From Bacillus sp. FJAT-27225 (lineage in GTDB: Bacteria; Bacillota; Bacilli; Bacillales; Cytobacillaceae), in NCBI RefSeq assembly GCF_001685025.1, contig NZ_MAYU01000022.1:1-64000 (forward strand): a DNA stretch of 64,000 nucleotides, in the 5' to 3' direction. This document shows positions 32,046 to 41,387 of the stretch, piece by piece; within the stretch, counting starts at the first letter, position 1; each line of letters opens with the position of its first letter. The notes beneath the pieces are model-generated. The model ran no database searches. It was given only the letters and a program-made list of their open reading frames with translations, and was not told the DNA's origin. Position numbers and translations under genes: made by a program.

Positions 32046-32681
32046 ATGAAAAAGAAACATGTATATGCTTTGATCATTTACTTTGGAGTCGGAGTTCTAG
32101 GTGATGTCATCACTTTTATATTTAATAATCCGAGAACATTGGTGATTATATTTAACTTTGCTCTTTCCCCTTTGTTATTGTTAGTAACTCTATATTTATT
32201 GAAAGACGATGTTAAACACACAGTATTTGAAAAGAGAAAATCAACGGTTAAACAATCAATACTGGCCATTATCAAATGGTTTTTTATTTCGATTGTTGGT
32301 TTTATCGTTATTGCTACAATAAAACCTTTGTTTTACCCTTCCGAAGTATCAAATTCGACAAGAATGACACAAGCTATCCCTTTAATAGTTATTCCATTTG
32401 TATTTATAGGACCGATATTAGAGGAGTTAATATTTAGAAGAATTATATTACCCTCTTTCTCAAAGAAATTCCCTATATTATTAAGTATTCTCTTTACCTC
32501 GGTAATCTTCGCTGCTTGGCATATGAATCTACCGAGCTTTCCTATATTATTCTGGGGATCAATCGTTTTTTCTTGCAGTTATTATCAAACTAACAGATTA
32601 TCAGTTCCCATTGCCGTTCATATCCTATGGAATTTACTTTCATCTGCCATAGCTTTAATTGGTGCTTATTTTTTTGAATAA
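32046..32681 (+). CDS. CPBP-family intramembrane metalloprotease
   Basis: 211 aa with about six membrane helices and the CPBP (CAAX protease/bacteriocin-processing) motifs: EELIFRR (126-132), FAAWH (155-159) and HILWN (197-201), which hold the catalytic Glu and His residues in the membrane. Such proteases act in bacteriocin self-immunity or maturation and signalling. GGAGG lies 5-6 nt before the ATG. No bacteriocin gene is seen next to it. Confidence 0.88.
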   Translation: MKKKHVYALIIYFGVGVLGDVITFIFNNPRTLVIIFNFALSPLLLLVTLYLLKDDVKHTVFEKRKSTVKQSILAIIKWFFISIVGFIVIATIKPLFYPSEVSNSTRMTQAIPLIVIPFVFIGPILEELIFRRIILPSFSKKFPILLSILFTSVIFAAWHMNLPSFPILFWGSIVFSCSYYQTNRLSVPIAVHILWNLLSSAIALIGAYFFE

Positions 32682-32908
32682 TGGATTCTTTATTCAAACA
32701 TTCATAAAGGTAAAGACTTGGAACCATAGGATTCCAAGCGTTATTGTACTAATTTACTTTCGAAGTTGTTACATAGGAGCCATTATAATTTAAATTCTTC
32801 AAAACTGAACCCGTTACTCCCTATCAAGTATTATTAACTCCATGACAGCTGCCGTGCACCTTAACAATGAAAGCAGCGCATTCTCTTCAACTTGAACATA
32901 TGCCAACT

Positions 32909-33847
32909 TTAATATTTGTTCCCGGAATTGTTCATATCAGCCTCAATCCTGCTTATGAATTCTTCTGCTGCACTGTATCCTTGCTGCTTTAAATACCAGT
33001 TATTTGCTGCTGCCTCAATCAACCCTGCAACATCACGGCCAGGCTGGAGTTGAATTTCAATCGATGGTATTTTAACTCCCATATAATCGATATAGTGAAA
33101 TTCCTGTTCCAAATCATTATTCAGGGCGTCCTTTTCCCATTTCGTTAAATGAATATCAAGGGCGATTCTCGTTTCTTCCTGAAAAGCCCTGCGCCCATAC
33201 ATGCGAACCACATTCAGCAAGCCAATGCTGCGCAAAGCCAGAAATTCTTTGTTATTCCCTTCATGAGTGCCAAGAATCGTTTGCGGGCTAAGTTTCTTTA
33301 AGACAACGATATCGTCAGAAACAAGCCGGTGTCCCCGTCGGATCAATGTGTGCGCTGTTTCGCTTTTTCCTACTCCCGAGGCTCCGCGAAGCAAAATTCC
33401 CATTCCTGATACATTCATACAAATACCGTGCACTGTCATTTCGGGTGCTAATTCCTTCACTAAATATGTATCCAATTTGGAGATAAAATCTGAAGTATCC
33501 TCAGGCACATTTGTGACTAACAGAGGAATGCCCTGCTCGGTACAATGGTGAATTAAGTATGTAAGTCCGTCCTCGCCAGCTGTTACGATAAAGCATGGGG
33601 GATGATAACGGACAACATTTCCGATCCGGATTTTCCGTTCCTCTTTACTTAACTTATGTAAATATGTAACCTCTTTTTTTCCTAATATTTGCACCCGTTC
33701 GGTTGGAAAAAAGTCGAAGTAGCCAACAAACTCAAGGCCCGGACGATGCACCCGGGATTGCGTAATCGGTTTTTGCAGTTGGCTTTCACCTGCCAACACT
33801 TTCAAGGAGAACTTTTGAGCTAAGTCTTCAACTGTTACTTTTTTCAA
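32909..33847 (-). CDS. HPr kinase/phosphorylase paralogue
   Basis: 312 aa, full length for HprK: N-terminal domain, Walker A GASGVGKS (155-162), preceding HGICMNV, GHRLVSDDIVVL with the catalytic Asp, and the C-terminal signature IEIQLQPGRDVAGLIEAAAN. HprK phosphorylates Ser46 of HPr or Crh in carbon catabolite control. It stands alone, not beside lgt as the usual hprK does, and its signature deviates from the housekeeping form, so it may be a second copy acting on another HPr-like protein. Only genome context can show this. Confidence 0.85.
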   Translation of the reverse strand: MKKVTVEDLAQKFSLKVLAGESQLQKPITQSRVHRPGLEFVGYFDFFPTERVQILGKKEVTYLHKLSKEERKIRIGNVVRYHPPCFIVTAGEDGLTYLIHHCTEQGIPLLVTNVPEDTSDFISKLDTYLVKELAPEMTVHGICMNVSGMGILLRGASGVGKSETAHTLIRRGHRLVSDDIVVLKKLSPQTILGTHEGNNKEFLALRSIGLLNVVRMYGRRAFQEETRIALDIHLTKWEKDALNNDLEQEFHYIDYMGVKIPSIEIQLQPGRDVAGLIEAAANNWYLKQQGYSAAEEFISRIEADMNNSGNKY

Positions 33848-33990
33848 CTACTATTCACGCCCTATTGGTATTTTTAAACTAAATTATACTTAAAACTATC
33901 AATAACTCCCAGCGAAATCCCCGAAAATTCAGTGCTACAGGAAGCCTATATGCTTCTTATGCATATCAATATAAAAATGAGACTTTTTGA

Positions 33991-34021
33991 AAAAAATGCA
34001 CAGAGAACTGTTCTTCGTGCA
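33991..34021 (-). terminator. Terminator of the DUF1801 gene
   Basis: TGCAC / GTGCA outer and GAAC / GTTC inner stem, followed on the minus strand by seven T. Confidence 0.85.
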
Positions 34022-34025
34022 TTTA

Positions 34026-34400
34026 CTAATTACTCAATTCCTCATTCAATCTTACTGCTTCATGAATGAGTGAAGCAATGGCTTCGGGTTGAATTTCCTC
34101 CATCTTCTTCACTCTTATATACCTCAATGCCTTTCCTGTTCCCTGCAATAACTTGTTAGTGTCTTTTTCCTGGAGTACATTTCCTCTATGAAACCCAAGA
34201 TTAACATGGTTTTTTGCAGTTTGGATATAACATACTAACCCTTTGTATGAATAATTAGGCATAGACCATTTAAACTCTTCTTTAAGTTCCGGCGAAGAAT
34301 GAAGAATGATTTTCCTTAATGCAACTGTGATGTTTTGAATGTTTTCCGGTAATTTCAAAATAAACTCATTAACCTCTTCAATTTCCCTTAGTTTATCCAT
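34026..34400 (-). CDS. DUF1801 (YdhG-like) protein
   Basis: 124 aa with the DUF1801 pattern: VNEFILKLPENIQNITVALR, EFKWSMPNYSYKGLVCYIQ, KNHVNLGFHRG and KALRYIRVKKMEEI. Related to frataxin-like YdhG/YjbR folds; proposed intracellular iron chaperone for YdhG, not proven for this one. Soluble and alone, with a strong terminator. Confidence 0.82.
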   Translation of the reverse strand: MDKLREIEEVNEFILKLPENIQNITVALRKIILHSSPELKEEFKWSMPNYSYKGLVCYIQTAKNHVNLGFHRGNVLQEKDTNKLLQGTGKALRYIRVKKMEEIQPEAIASLIHEAVRLNEELSN

Positions 34401-34531
34401 CCTATCTTATCTCCGTTTCAATCAAGGTTTGCCATTATACTACACGAAGTATATATAAACATCCAACATATTTCCTTTCCTTGGAAGAGTTTAACGAAAA
34501 AGAAAACTAAAAAGGTTCGTCACTACTTTAG

Positions 34532-34559
34532 TTGACATGAAACCAAATGGTTTTATATA
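34532..34559 (+). promoter_or_regulatory. Promoter with ArsR-type operator in the spacer
   Basis: TTGACA (34532-34537), 16-bp spacer, TATATA (34554-34559). The spacer is the palindrome AAACCAAATGGTTT (34540-34553). A repressor bound there would block the polymerase; the ArsR gene in the same operon is the natural candidate. A second half-similar AAACCAAAAGGT follows downstream. Confidence 0.7.
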
Positions 34560-34612
34560 CTAAAAAAGCAAAACCAAAAGGTGTTACTTTTAAACGAAAG
34601 CAGGGATTCTTT

Positions 34613-35032
34613 ATGGAAAACAAATTGCAGGATATTAAACAAACCGTTATCTTTAATGCGCCGATACAAAAGGTATGGGAGCATGTGTCCACAGCCGAGG
34701 GTATTTCAGAATGGTTTATGCCGAATGACTTTAAGCCGGAAATAGGACATAAATTTACCATCCAGTCCCCTTTTGGCCCGTCACCATGTCAGGTAACTGA
34801 ATTGGAACCACCCCATCGCCTTTCTTTTAATTTGGATACAGATGGTTGGTTTTTAACGTTTCAATTAAAGGAGATGGGTGACCAGACAGAGTTCACCTTA
34901 ATCCATGGCGGTTGGAAACAGGCAGACGAAATCGTTGGCAAGGCTGGAGAAAAAGCCTCTGTTATCCGCGATAGGATGTCTCATGGCTGGACAGGCATTC
35001 TTAAAAATCTGCGCGGTATTGTGGAGGGCTAA
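34613..35032 (+). CDS. SRPBCC (AHSA1-like) domain protein
   Basis: 139-aa START/Bet v1-like fold protein: IFNAPIQKVWEHVSTAEGI, then EWFMPNDFKPEIGHKF, PPHRLSFNLDTDGW and HGWTGILKNLRGIVEG. Bacterial AHSA1-like proteins bind hydrophobic ligands; a partner ArsR often accompanies them. I start at the ATG behind CAGGGATTCTTT; 22 upstream codons lie over the promoter. The ArsR gene follows 1 nt after the stop. Confidence 0.85.
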   Translation: MENKLQDIKQTVIFNAPIQKVWEHVSTAEGISEWFMPNDFKPEIGHKFTIQSPFGPSPCQVTELEPPHRLSFNLDTDGWFLTFQLKEMGDQTEFTLIHGGWKQADEIVGKAGEKASVIRDRMSHGWTGILKNLRGIVEG

Positions 35033-35033
35033 A

Positions 35034-35402
35034 GTGTCATCCTCTGCACAAAAGCATGATGTGTTTCAGGCGATTGCCGATCCAACCCGGAGAGAGATTC
35101 TTCAATTATTGGCTGAAAAGGAGCGTCCCATTTCCGAAATCACCTCCCACTTCCCAATGAGCAGAACCGCGATTGCCAAGCACCTGCACGTTCTCTCAGA
35201 GGCAAAATTAGTCAGCGGACGGAAGGTAGGCAGGGAGAAGATTTTTCAGCTTCGCCCTGAGCCATTAACAGAGCTGAAGCAGTGGCTGGCCTTCTATGAG
35301 AAGTTTTGGGAAAATAAGCTCTCTGTTCTCAAGCACATCGTCGAAAATGGTGAAAAAGGGATAAGAGTAGTTGAGCAAAAAGATTCGACCGACAATGGCT
35401 AG
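35034..35402 (+). CDS. ArsR-family repressor
   Basis: 122-aa winged-helix protein: QAIADPTRREILQLLAEKER, PISEITSHFPMSRTAIAKHL, HVLSEAKLVSGRKVGREKIF. It lacks the CxC metal motif of classic ArsR and belongs to the group paired with SRPBCC proteins. GTG start behind GGAGGGCTAAA, one nucleotide after the SRPBCC stop, so translation is coupled. It probably represses its own operon at AAACCAAATGGTTT. Confidence 0.88.
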   Translation: MSSSAQKHDVFQAIADPTRREILQLLAEKERPISEITSHFPMSRTAIAKHLHVLSEAKLVSGRKVGREKIFQLRPEPLTELKQWLAFYEKFWENKLSVLKHIVENGEKGIRVVEQKDSTDNG

Positions 35403-35411
35403 TTGTCGGTC
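35387..35411 (+). terminator. Terminator of the SRPBCC-ArsR operon
   Basis: GACCGACAA / TTGTCGGTC stem overlapping the last ArsR codons, then TTGTTTTATT. Confidence 0.85.
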
Positions 35412-35723
35412 TTGTTTTATTAAGAGGTATATCGGTGTTGGCCTTAACTAGCCGTTCTTCTTATTTCATCCAAACCACGTCTCTTGAATATTCACCGAAA
35501 ATGTTTCATCGATAGCCTGCATATTTACCTAGTTTATTATTGCTTGCACTCCATATGCTCCTGATTCTTGAGGTGTCCTCACGTTTCATCCTTTAGTTGT
35601 TTCCCTCTTAATCGGTCCAATTTAAATCTTAAGCTCTTTTGAGCGTCGATTTTCACTTTAATATCTAATTAGATTTCATTGTTCATAAACATATTTATAA
35701 ACGTTTCTAATTAGGAGGAAGTT
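35403..35723. other. Intergenic stretch before the molybdoenzyme gene
   Basis: No convincing gene. A 27-codon minus-strand ORF with an AAAGG site (near 35585) is too weak to accept. TCTAATTAG occurs twice near the high end (about 35665 and 35705) and may be regulatory. Confidence 0.4.
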
Positions 35724-36794
35724 ATGGACAGAGCAAACCACCCTAAAGTAAAACCATATTTACTGACTAGGAGTTTGTTTCCGGAAAATCAGGAGACACC
35801 CATTCAATTGATCGAGACTGATATCATTCCGAACAGGTTGTTTTATAGGCGGAATCACTTTTCCTATCCCACATTATCCTACTCAAATTACTGGCTGCCG
35901 ATAAAAGGGGAAGTATTAAAACCGGTGCTGCTCTCGATGCAGGAGATTCTTACATTGCCTTCAAAAACGATACAAGTTGTCCTTGAATGTTCGGGAGATA
36001 AACGCAGCTTTTTCGAGCCTAAGGTATTTGGAGAACAAATGGAAAAGGGAGCGATAAGCCAAGGTTTGTGGAAAGGCGTACCTTTAAGGACCCTGCTTGA
36101 ACGTTCAGGAATTAGCGAAGGAGCAAAAGAAGTTGTTGTGGAAGGATATGATTATGGAGAAAGGACCGATTTAGATCATGTTTTCCCCTACGCCAGAAGT
36201 TTACCTATTGAGAAGGCACTCCACCCTGAGACCATCATTGCCTATGAATACAATAACAAGCCGATTCCATTTAAACATGGTTATCCACTGAGATTGATTG
36301 TTCCTCAGTGGTACGCAATGGCATCCGTTAAATGGATGAAACAGATTCATGTGATCGATTCAAATTTCACAGGACCCTTTCAAGCAATTGATTATGTGTA
36401 TTACCCGAATAAGGAAAATAATAAAGATTCCTTTCCTGTTACAACAATCAATGTAAACTCGACTATTCAAAAACCTTTGGACATGGAGATTTTAAATACT
36501 GGTAATCATGTAATTAAAGGAATTGCCTGGACCGGCAATGGAATGATTTCACAGGTAGACGTGAGTGTAGACGGCGGAAGTACTTGGCGACCTGCAACAT
36601 TAGGCCAGAATAAAAGTGAAGGCTATAGCTGGCAAGCCTGGTCGTATGAATGGACTGTATCAAGGAAAGGGGAATATGCAATCATGTCCAAAGCCACCGA
36701 TTCATATGGACGCACCCAGCCAGCTCACGCTTTTTGGAACAGGAAGGGGTATGGGTATAATGCAATTGATACTATCAAGGTTAAAGTAGAATAG
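35724..36794 (+). CDS. Sulfite oxidase-like molybdenum cofactor enzyme
   Basis: 356 aa: Mo-cofactor domain with the molybdenum-ligating Cys in VLECSGDKR (about 87-95), then GVPLRTLLERSGI, FKHGYPLRLIVPQWYAMASV and KWMKQI; the last about 110 residues are the Ig-like dimerisation domain (GIAWTGNGMISQVDVSVDGG). No haem domain and no Tat signal, so it is a cytoplasmic enzyme oxidising sulfite or a related substrate with an unknown acceptor. Strong AGGAGG site. Not part of the repeat array. Confidence 0.88.
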   Translation: MDRANHPKVKPYLLTRSLFPENQETPIQLIETDIIPNRLFYRRNHFSYPTLSYSNYWLPIKGEVLKPVLLSMQEILTLPSKTIQVVLECSGDKRSFFEPKVFGEQMEKGAISQGLWKGVPLRTLLERSGISEGAKEVVVEGYDYGERTDLDHVFPYARSLPIEKALHPETIIAYEYNNKPIPFKHGYPLRLIVPQWYAMASVKWMKQIHVIDSNFTGPFQAIDYVYYPNKENNKDSFPVTTINVNSTIQKPLDMEILNTGNHVIKGIAWTGNGMISQVDVSVDGGSTWRPATLGQNKSEGYSWQAWSYEWTVSRKGEYAIMSKATDSYGRTQPAHAFWNRKGYGYNAIDTIKVKVE

Positions 36795-36855
36795 CCTTGA
36801 TTTACATTAAAGCAGATTTGTCCTGCTCTTATCTTTTGTATTGATAGCACAGTAT

Positions 36856-36884
36856 AAAAGGCTAGGTACGCATCCTAGCCTTTT
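36856..36884. terminator. Bidirectional terminator
   Basis: AAAAGGCTAGG / CCTAGCCTTTT with a 7-nt loop between convergent genes. Confidence 0.88.
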
Positions 36885-36944
36885 ATTGCGTTTTATAGGA
36901 GAGGTTTGAAGCAAGGGGATTTTCTTTTCCCCCCTTCTTCTTAC

Positions 36945-37700
36945 TCAAAAATTCATCCTCGACTGCCCGCCATCCACATTTATGCTGGCTCCGACAATCC
37001 ACGAAGCTTTTTCGGAGGCGAGGAATACGGCAACATTCGCGATTTCCTCAGGGGTGCCGAAGCGACCGGCCGGGATTTCCTTGTTTACGAATTCTTTCAT
37101 GCCTTCGGGGTCAGCCTCTATGCGTTTTTTCCAGTTGCCTGTTTCGTGCAGGATACTTCCTGGTGCGATGCTATTTACCCGGATTCCACTGGAAATCACT
37201 TCGTCTGCCAGAGACTTGGTGAAACTGATCAAGGCAGATTTGGCATTGTTATACGTTACCTTTCCCCCGCTTTCCCTGCCAAAAATCGATGTAATGTTAA
37301 TGATGGAACCTGACTGTTGCGTTTTCATATGCTCGACAGCTAATTTACTTAAATGGACAGCAGAAAAATAATTCAACTCCATGGCTTCATGGAATAACTC
37401 CATTTCAGTCTCTGTTGCTTTTCCGCCATTGCTGCCGCCTGCATTATTGATAAGCACATCAATGGTTCCGTATGTTTCAACAAAAGCAGTAATAAGCTTC
37501 TCCCGTTCCTCTGGTTTCGTGATATCTGCCTGAAAAATGGAGACATTCATTTCTTCCTTTGCTTTTTCAAGTGCCTCCATTCCCCTAGCTGAAATTCCTA
37601 CATCTGCCCCTTCCTCTTTAAACGCTTTGGCAATCGCTTTCCCTATTCCTTTCGAGCCGCCTGTGATGAGGACATTTTTTCCTTGCAACTGCAAATCCAT
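36945..37700 (-). CDS. Short-chain dehydrogenase/reductase
   Basis: 251 aa with TGGSKGIG (13-20) for NAD(P) binding, NNAG, the catalytic Ser region INITSIFG and YNNAK, plus the C-terminal WIVGASINVDGG. A classical SDR oxidoreductase; substrate unknown. Its ATG is 17 bp downstream of the stop of the membrane protein gene, so they probably share a transcript. Confidence 0.92.
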   Translation of the reverse strand: MDLQLQGKNVLITGGSKGIGKAIAKAFKEEGADVGISARGMEALEKAKEEMNVSIFQADITKPEEREKLITAFVETYGTIDVLINNAGGSNGGKATETEMELFHEAMELNYFSAVHLSKLAVEHMKTQQSGSIINITSIFGRESGGKVTYNNAKSALISFTKSLADEVISSGIRVNSIAPGSILHETGNWKKRIEADPEGMKEFVNKEIPAGRFGTPEEIANVAVFLASEKASWIVGASINVDGGQSRMNF

Positions 37701-37717
37701 TAAACCAGCTCCTTACA

Positions 37718-38674
37718 CTACCATATTCTTGTTAACGGCACTTTCTTTTGATGTAACTCGATTTCCAATGAGTCATCCCCAACGGAAAGAACCTTTATTT
37801 CAATTTTGTCCGGATGTTCGACCGGCTTCCAGGACCGGTCCTCCGCTTGCTCTACTTCAAAAATTACCTTATTTTCTTTCTCATCATACTTCCATCTGCC
37901 ACTATAAAAAATTCCTTCTTCTCCCTTTATTTCAGCCAGAGTGGCCAAGCCGGTGTCAGAAAAAAGCAGAGAAATGTACTCATCTTCATTTTCATTAGAA
38001 TAATCCCATGAACCGACCGCAGGATTGTCCTTAATTGATGGGTCTGGTGGAGTAAACTCTGTCTCAGGTTGGATTTTCCGCTCATCCACAATTTCAAATT
38101 TCCTAATGATTTTCGTATGCGGCAAATAGTGAATTTTCACCTGATCTCCAAGACCAAACTCTTCATGTTGCGTTAAAAGATAGTCTTTATTATCTATTTC
38201 TACTGAAATGTAGGAAAGTGACTTCCGGCCTGAAACCTTTACGTAATCAGATATGTAGCCAGTGGCGGTTTCTGACTTCCCTAACAGATACGATGGAAAA
38301 TCGAGCAAAAAGTCTCCTCCAATCGCAAAAGCCCCTGCCGGAACCCCCAGAAAAATAACAGGGACGAGGATCCATGAGAAAACAGTATTGAGCTTTTCCT
38401 TCGTGGTTGTCTTCCATCTTTGAAATGGGGACAGTTTCCTGAGACGTTTTGTCTCCTCTTTTCGTTTCTTTTCTTTATAAATTGCCCGTTTCTTTTTTAA
38501 GGAAGGATTTTTCCACAAATGATATTGCTGATGCAAACCGTCCCAGACAATTTTCCAGAAAAAGATAGCAAGAATCCCAATCGTACAGACAGAAATTGTT
38601 ATAGTATAGAAAAGATAATAAGAAAAAAATGCGGTCAAAAACCAAATCACCAGAAGTGCTATTAAAATGTACAT
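37718..38674 (-). CDS. Membrane protein with extracytoplasmic beta domain
   Basis: 318 aa: two N-terminal helices (about 2-46), a very basic cytoplasmic loop (KKKRAIYKEKKRKEETKR), a further helix (VFSWILVPVIFLGVPAGAFA), then a soluble C-terminal half (YISDYVKVSGRKSLSYIS, AVGSWDYSNENEDEYIS, WKYDEKENKVIFEVEQ) that resembles lipocalin-like sheets. No family recognised. Confidence 0.6.
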   Translation of the reverse strand: MYILIALLVIWFLTAFFSYYLFYTITISVCTIGILAIFFWKIVWDGLHQQYHLWKNPSLKKKRAIYKEKKRKEETKRLRKLSPFQRWKTTTKEKLNTVFSWILVPVIFLGVPAGAFAIGGDFLLDFPSYLLGKSETATGYISDYVKVSGRKSLSYISVEIDNKDYLLTQHEEFGLGDQVKIHYLPHTKIIRKFEIVDERKIQPETEFTPPDPSIKDNPAVGSWDYSNENEDEYISLLFSDTGLATLAEIKGEEGIFYSGRWKYDEKENKVIFEVEQAEDRSWKPVEHPDKIEIKVLSVGDDSLEIELHQKKVPLTRIW

Positions 38675-38902
38675 TATATCCCCCTCCCTTCACTGAACGG
38701 TAATTTGGTTCAGGATTTTGAGAAGAAGCCGAGGCTGAATTTCATTTTTGGCTTGCTCCCTTATCTGGAGTAACCTCCGCCGAATGATTACAAATAATAC
38801 TATTGGCACACAATTTGCAAGTTAGTGCAATTGCAGACATAGTACTGGATTGTGGCTCAAGTCGACTATATCGGACTTGTTCTAAATTAGACTTTTTAAA
38901 CC

Positions 38903-39005
38903 TTGCTCAAGGACATTTTCACAATTGCTGCCACCACGTTTTGTCCTTGAAATCTTTGCTCAAGGACATTTTGACATTTCCGCAACGACGTTTTATCCTT
39001 GAATT
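38903..39005. repeat. Tandem pair of about 53-bp inverted-repeat units
   Basis: Two adjacent units share TTGCTCAAGGACATTTT and CGACGTTTT..TCCTTGAA. Each unit can fold through CAAGGACA / TGTCCTTG (38908-38949) and CAAGGACA / TATCCTTG (38961-39001). The rest of 38675-39048 shows only a terminator-like hairpin ACCCAA / TTGGGT (39012-39042) for the SUKH gene. Confidence 0.7.
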
Positions 39006-39048
39006 TAAAGGAAATACCCAAGTGGTGAAATCCCATTTGGGTACCTAA

Positions 39049-39516
39049 TCATGGATATAGAGAATCAATAAATTCTTCATACGAGTTGCTGATATATTCC
39101 AGTCCAATTCTTCTCATTTCCTCCTGGCTGCCGACATCCTCTTCATCCGGTGCCAGTTCATGCTTCCATAGCACAATACTTGGAGTTTCATAGCTATTTT
39201 TAAAATCAAAGCAAATTAGATCTCCCGTTACTTCATATCCGAACGGAATAATTCCGTGCGGCAGACCTTCCACTATCTTTGAATAAATTCTGAGTAAGCC
39301 AACTGGGTCATCTCTTAACGTAAGTAAGCGGTCCATCACATAGCCTTTTCTTCTTACCGTATCAAATCGATTCGGCTCAGGATGTCCTCCATCATGCGCT
39401 ATGACACTCGCAACATACTCTTTCGGGAATTTAATTGTCAATAAACGCTCAACCTGCCGGACATAGTCCAGTATTAATGGGCCGTTCGAACGATGCCAAA
39501 AAACCACTATCTTCAC
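39049..39516 (-). CDS. SMI1/KNR4 (SUKH) family protein
   Basis: 155 aa: VERLLTIKFPKEYVASVIAH, DGGHPEPNRF, a PHGIIPFGYEVTGDLICFDF core and the typical end YISNSYEEFIDSLYP. SUKH proteins neutralise toxins of diverse nuclease families; no toxin is adjacent. An 12-bp gap separates it from the membrane protein gene upstream, which suggests one transcript. Confidence 0.82.
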   Translation of the reverse strand: MKIVVFWHRSNGPLILDYVRQVERLLTIKFPKEYVASVIAHDGGHPEPNRFDTVRRKGYVMDRLLTLRDDPVGLLRIYSKIVEGLPHGIIPFGYEVTGDLICFDFKNSYETPSIVLWKHELAPDEEDVGSQEEMRRIGLEYISNSYEEFIDSLYP

Positions 39517-39528
39517 CTTCCATTTATA

Positions 39529-40242
39529 TTATCCTTTATGTACATCCGTTTCCGAAAACTTATTGGCCTTTCTGGCTTTAAGTGCTTTTCGCTCGGCTCT
39601 TGATAATTTCTTGCGCCCTTTTGGATGATCGTCCGCAGCCCCCACTTCAAATTGTGCAGGGTAAAAGAAAACAGGCACTAGGAACGTGAGGAGGAGTCCC
39701 AGTAAATACATAGCGGTTGGCAGATAGATTGCCTTCACTTTATTATCCATTAGCTGCATAATGATTCCTTCAGATGGACGATATTGACCAGGGATTGCAA
39801 TGAAAGCTATTACAACGGTTGCAATAAGAAACCCTTTTCCAATCCACGAATCAGCTGGATCATGGATTGCTTCCGCAATGACTTTTGTTTTTGTAAAAAG
39901 AAAAAACAAAAGCAGCAAATAAATGCCTAACGAGATATAAAAATAGATTGTACCAAAAGTAAAGAAAAATAATGGCATGACCGCATGAAGCCCAAAGTTA
40001 AAAAACATAAAAAATGCCATTACTCGTTGGTGAGATTCCCTTTCCAGGCCGCTTCGCCAAACTCGCCAGCCAATGAACAACTGTAGAAACAATACAATGG
40101 TAAAAATAAAAAACAACACCCATGAGGCAACGATTAAACTAACCACCGGTGCAATCATTACATACATCATGACAGGGCCAGCAACTTGGCCATAATTTAG
40201 GTAGTTTTTAAATGTCCTCTCGACCTCTTCCCAATCAAACAT
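39529..40242 (-). CDS. Polytopic membrane protein, about six helices
   Basis: 237 aa, helices at about 20-38, 40-60, 74-97, 100-117, 132-150 and 170-192, with a basic cytoplasmic tail (KGRKKLSRAERKALKARKAN). No family recognised. Upstream gene of a probable pair with the SUKH gene. Confidence 0.6.
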   Translation of the reverse strand: MFDWEEVERTFKNYLNYGQVAGPVMMYVMIAPVVSLIVASWVLFFIFTIVLFLQLFIGWRVWRSGLERESHQRVMAFFMFFNFGLHAVMPLFFFTFGTIYFYISLGIYLLLLFFLFTKTKVIAEAIHDPADSWIGKGFLIATVVIAFIAIPGQYRPSEGIIMQLMDNKVKAIYLPTAMYLLGLLLTFLVPVFFYPAQFEVGAADDHPKGRKKLSRAERKALKARKANKFSETDVHKG

Positions 40243-40504
40243 ACTCCAAGCCTCCTCCCTATTTAAAAATAACTACTTCATTTATACGTAGGTTAAATCG
40301 GATAAGATTCAGTTTTGCACTACCCAGTTGATGTTAACATAATGAGGAATTCTTCCCAACATACAAACTCCAAATATATGCAGCTCACAGCCAATACCCT
40401 ACCTAGGATTCACTCACTTTATGCTCCTTTAGATTGGGTTCAAGAATCATCAGGAACCATCTTTTTTCTCTATTCATATTATGGCGAATAAAAAAATAAA
40501 GTAG

Positions 40505-41224
40505 GTGGTTCTAATTGGGGCTTCAAAGTATTTAGAGTTTCTGTCCAAATTCGGTGTTAGCGGTGCACATCCTGGTGGATTCGAACTAACAAAGAAGATA
40601 TTCGAACATGAACAGATTAACAAATTCTCCCGCGTTTTAGATGTAGGCTGTGGAACTGGCCAAACAGCTGCCTACCTGGCATCGCGTTATGGTGCGAAAG
40701 TAACAGGGTTGGATTTTAATCCCCTAATGGTGGAAAAAGCCAAAAAGAGAATGATAAAATCCCGCTTGCCAGTGGAAATCCATCAAGGCTCAATTGAAAA
40801 ATGCCCGTTACAAAGCAGTAAATATGACTTCATTGTTTCCGAATCTGTTTTGTCTTTTGTCAACAAGCCCCGGGCACTTAAGGAAATAACCAGATTATTA
40901 AAGCCTGGCGGGCGGTTTATTGCAAATGAGCTTACCGTTGTGGGGAGACTAGGGAAGAATTCCGAGGAGGAAATTAAACGATTTTATGGGTTTGATTCGA
41001 TTCTTATGGAAAAGGATTGGATTTCTTTATTTAAACAGGCTGGTTTAAAAAATATTAGTACGTTTTTAAACGCACCTTCCCTCCTTGAAAACCAATCAAT
41101 GCCCGAATTTCAGTACTCGAAACATATTGAACCTGATTTATACGAGATCTTGCACAAGCATATGTATTTAACAGTAAAATATCAGGAGGTATTAGACTAC
41201 AAAGTGTATTTATGTGCTAAATAA
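40505..41224 (+). CDS. Class I SAM-dependent methyltransferase
   Basis: About 239 aa: RVLDVGCGTGQTAAYLASRY (motif I), KVTGLDFNPLMVEKAKKRM (motif II) and KYDFIVSESVLSFVNKPRAL (motif IV), then LKPGGRFIANE, the ubiE/Methyltransf_11 layout. Substrate unknown. The start is uncertain: the GTG used overlaps an AGGTGG site, and an ATT four codons later would be better spaced. The 260 bp upstream show nothing else. Confidence 0.85.
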   Translation: MVLIGASKYLEFLSKFGVSGAHPGGFELTKKIFEHEQINKFSRVLDVGCGTGQTAAYLASRYGAKVTGLDFNPLMVEKAKKRMIKSRLPVEIHQGSIEKCPLQSSKYDFIVSESVLSFVNKPRALKEITRLLKPGGRFIANELTVVGRLGKNSEEEIKRFYGFDSILMEKDWISLFKQAGLKNISTFLNAPSLLENQSMPEFQYSKHIEPDLYEILHKHMYLTVKYQEVLDYKVYLCAK

Positions 41225-41338
41225 CCTTTTACATTTTTTGAAGGAAATTTTAATCCTATTTCAAGGTAAATTTTCTAATTTGAAAGGAGCCCGAAATTCT
41301 AAAGCTCCATTTATATAATGTGATTTCTCTTTATATAG

Positions 41339-41378
41339 AAAAGGCCTGCAGGGACATTATCCACTACAGGCCTTTTTT
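41339..41378. terminator. Bidirectional terminator between convergent genes
   Basis: AAAAGGCCTG / CAGGCCTTTTTT with an 18-nt loop. Confidence 0.88.
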
Positions 41379-41387
41379 GCAGGAAAA

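Noticed and set aside
35560-35600. 27-codon minus-strand ORF starting MKREDTSRIR
   Set aside because: Weak binding site, no recognisable features, no conserved context.
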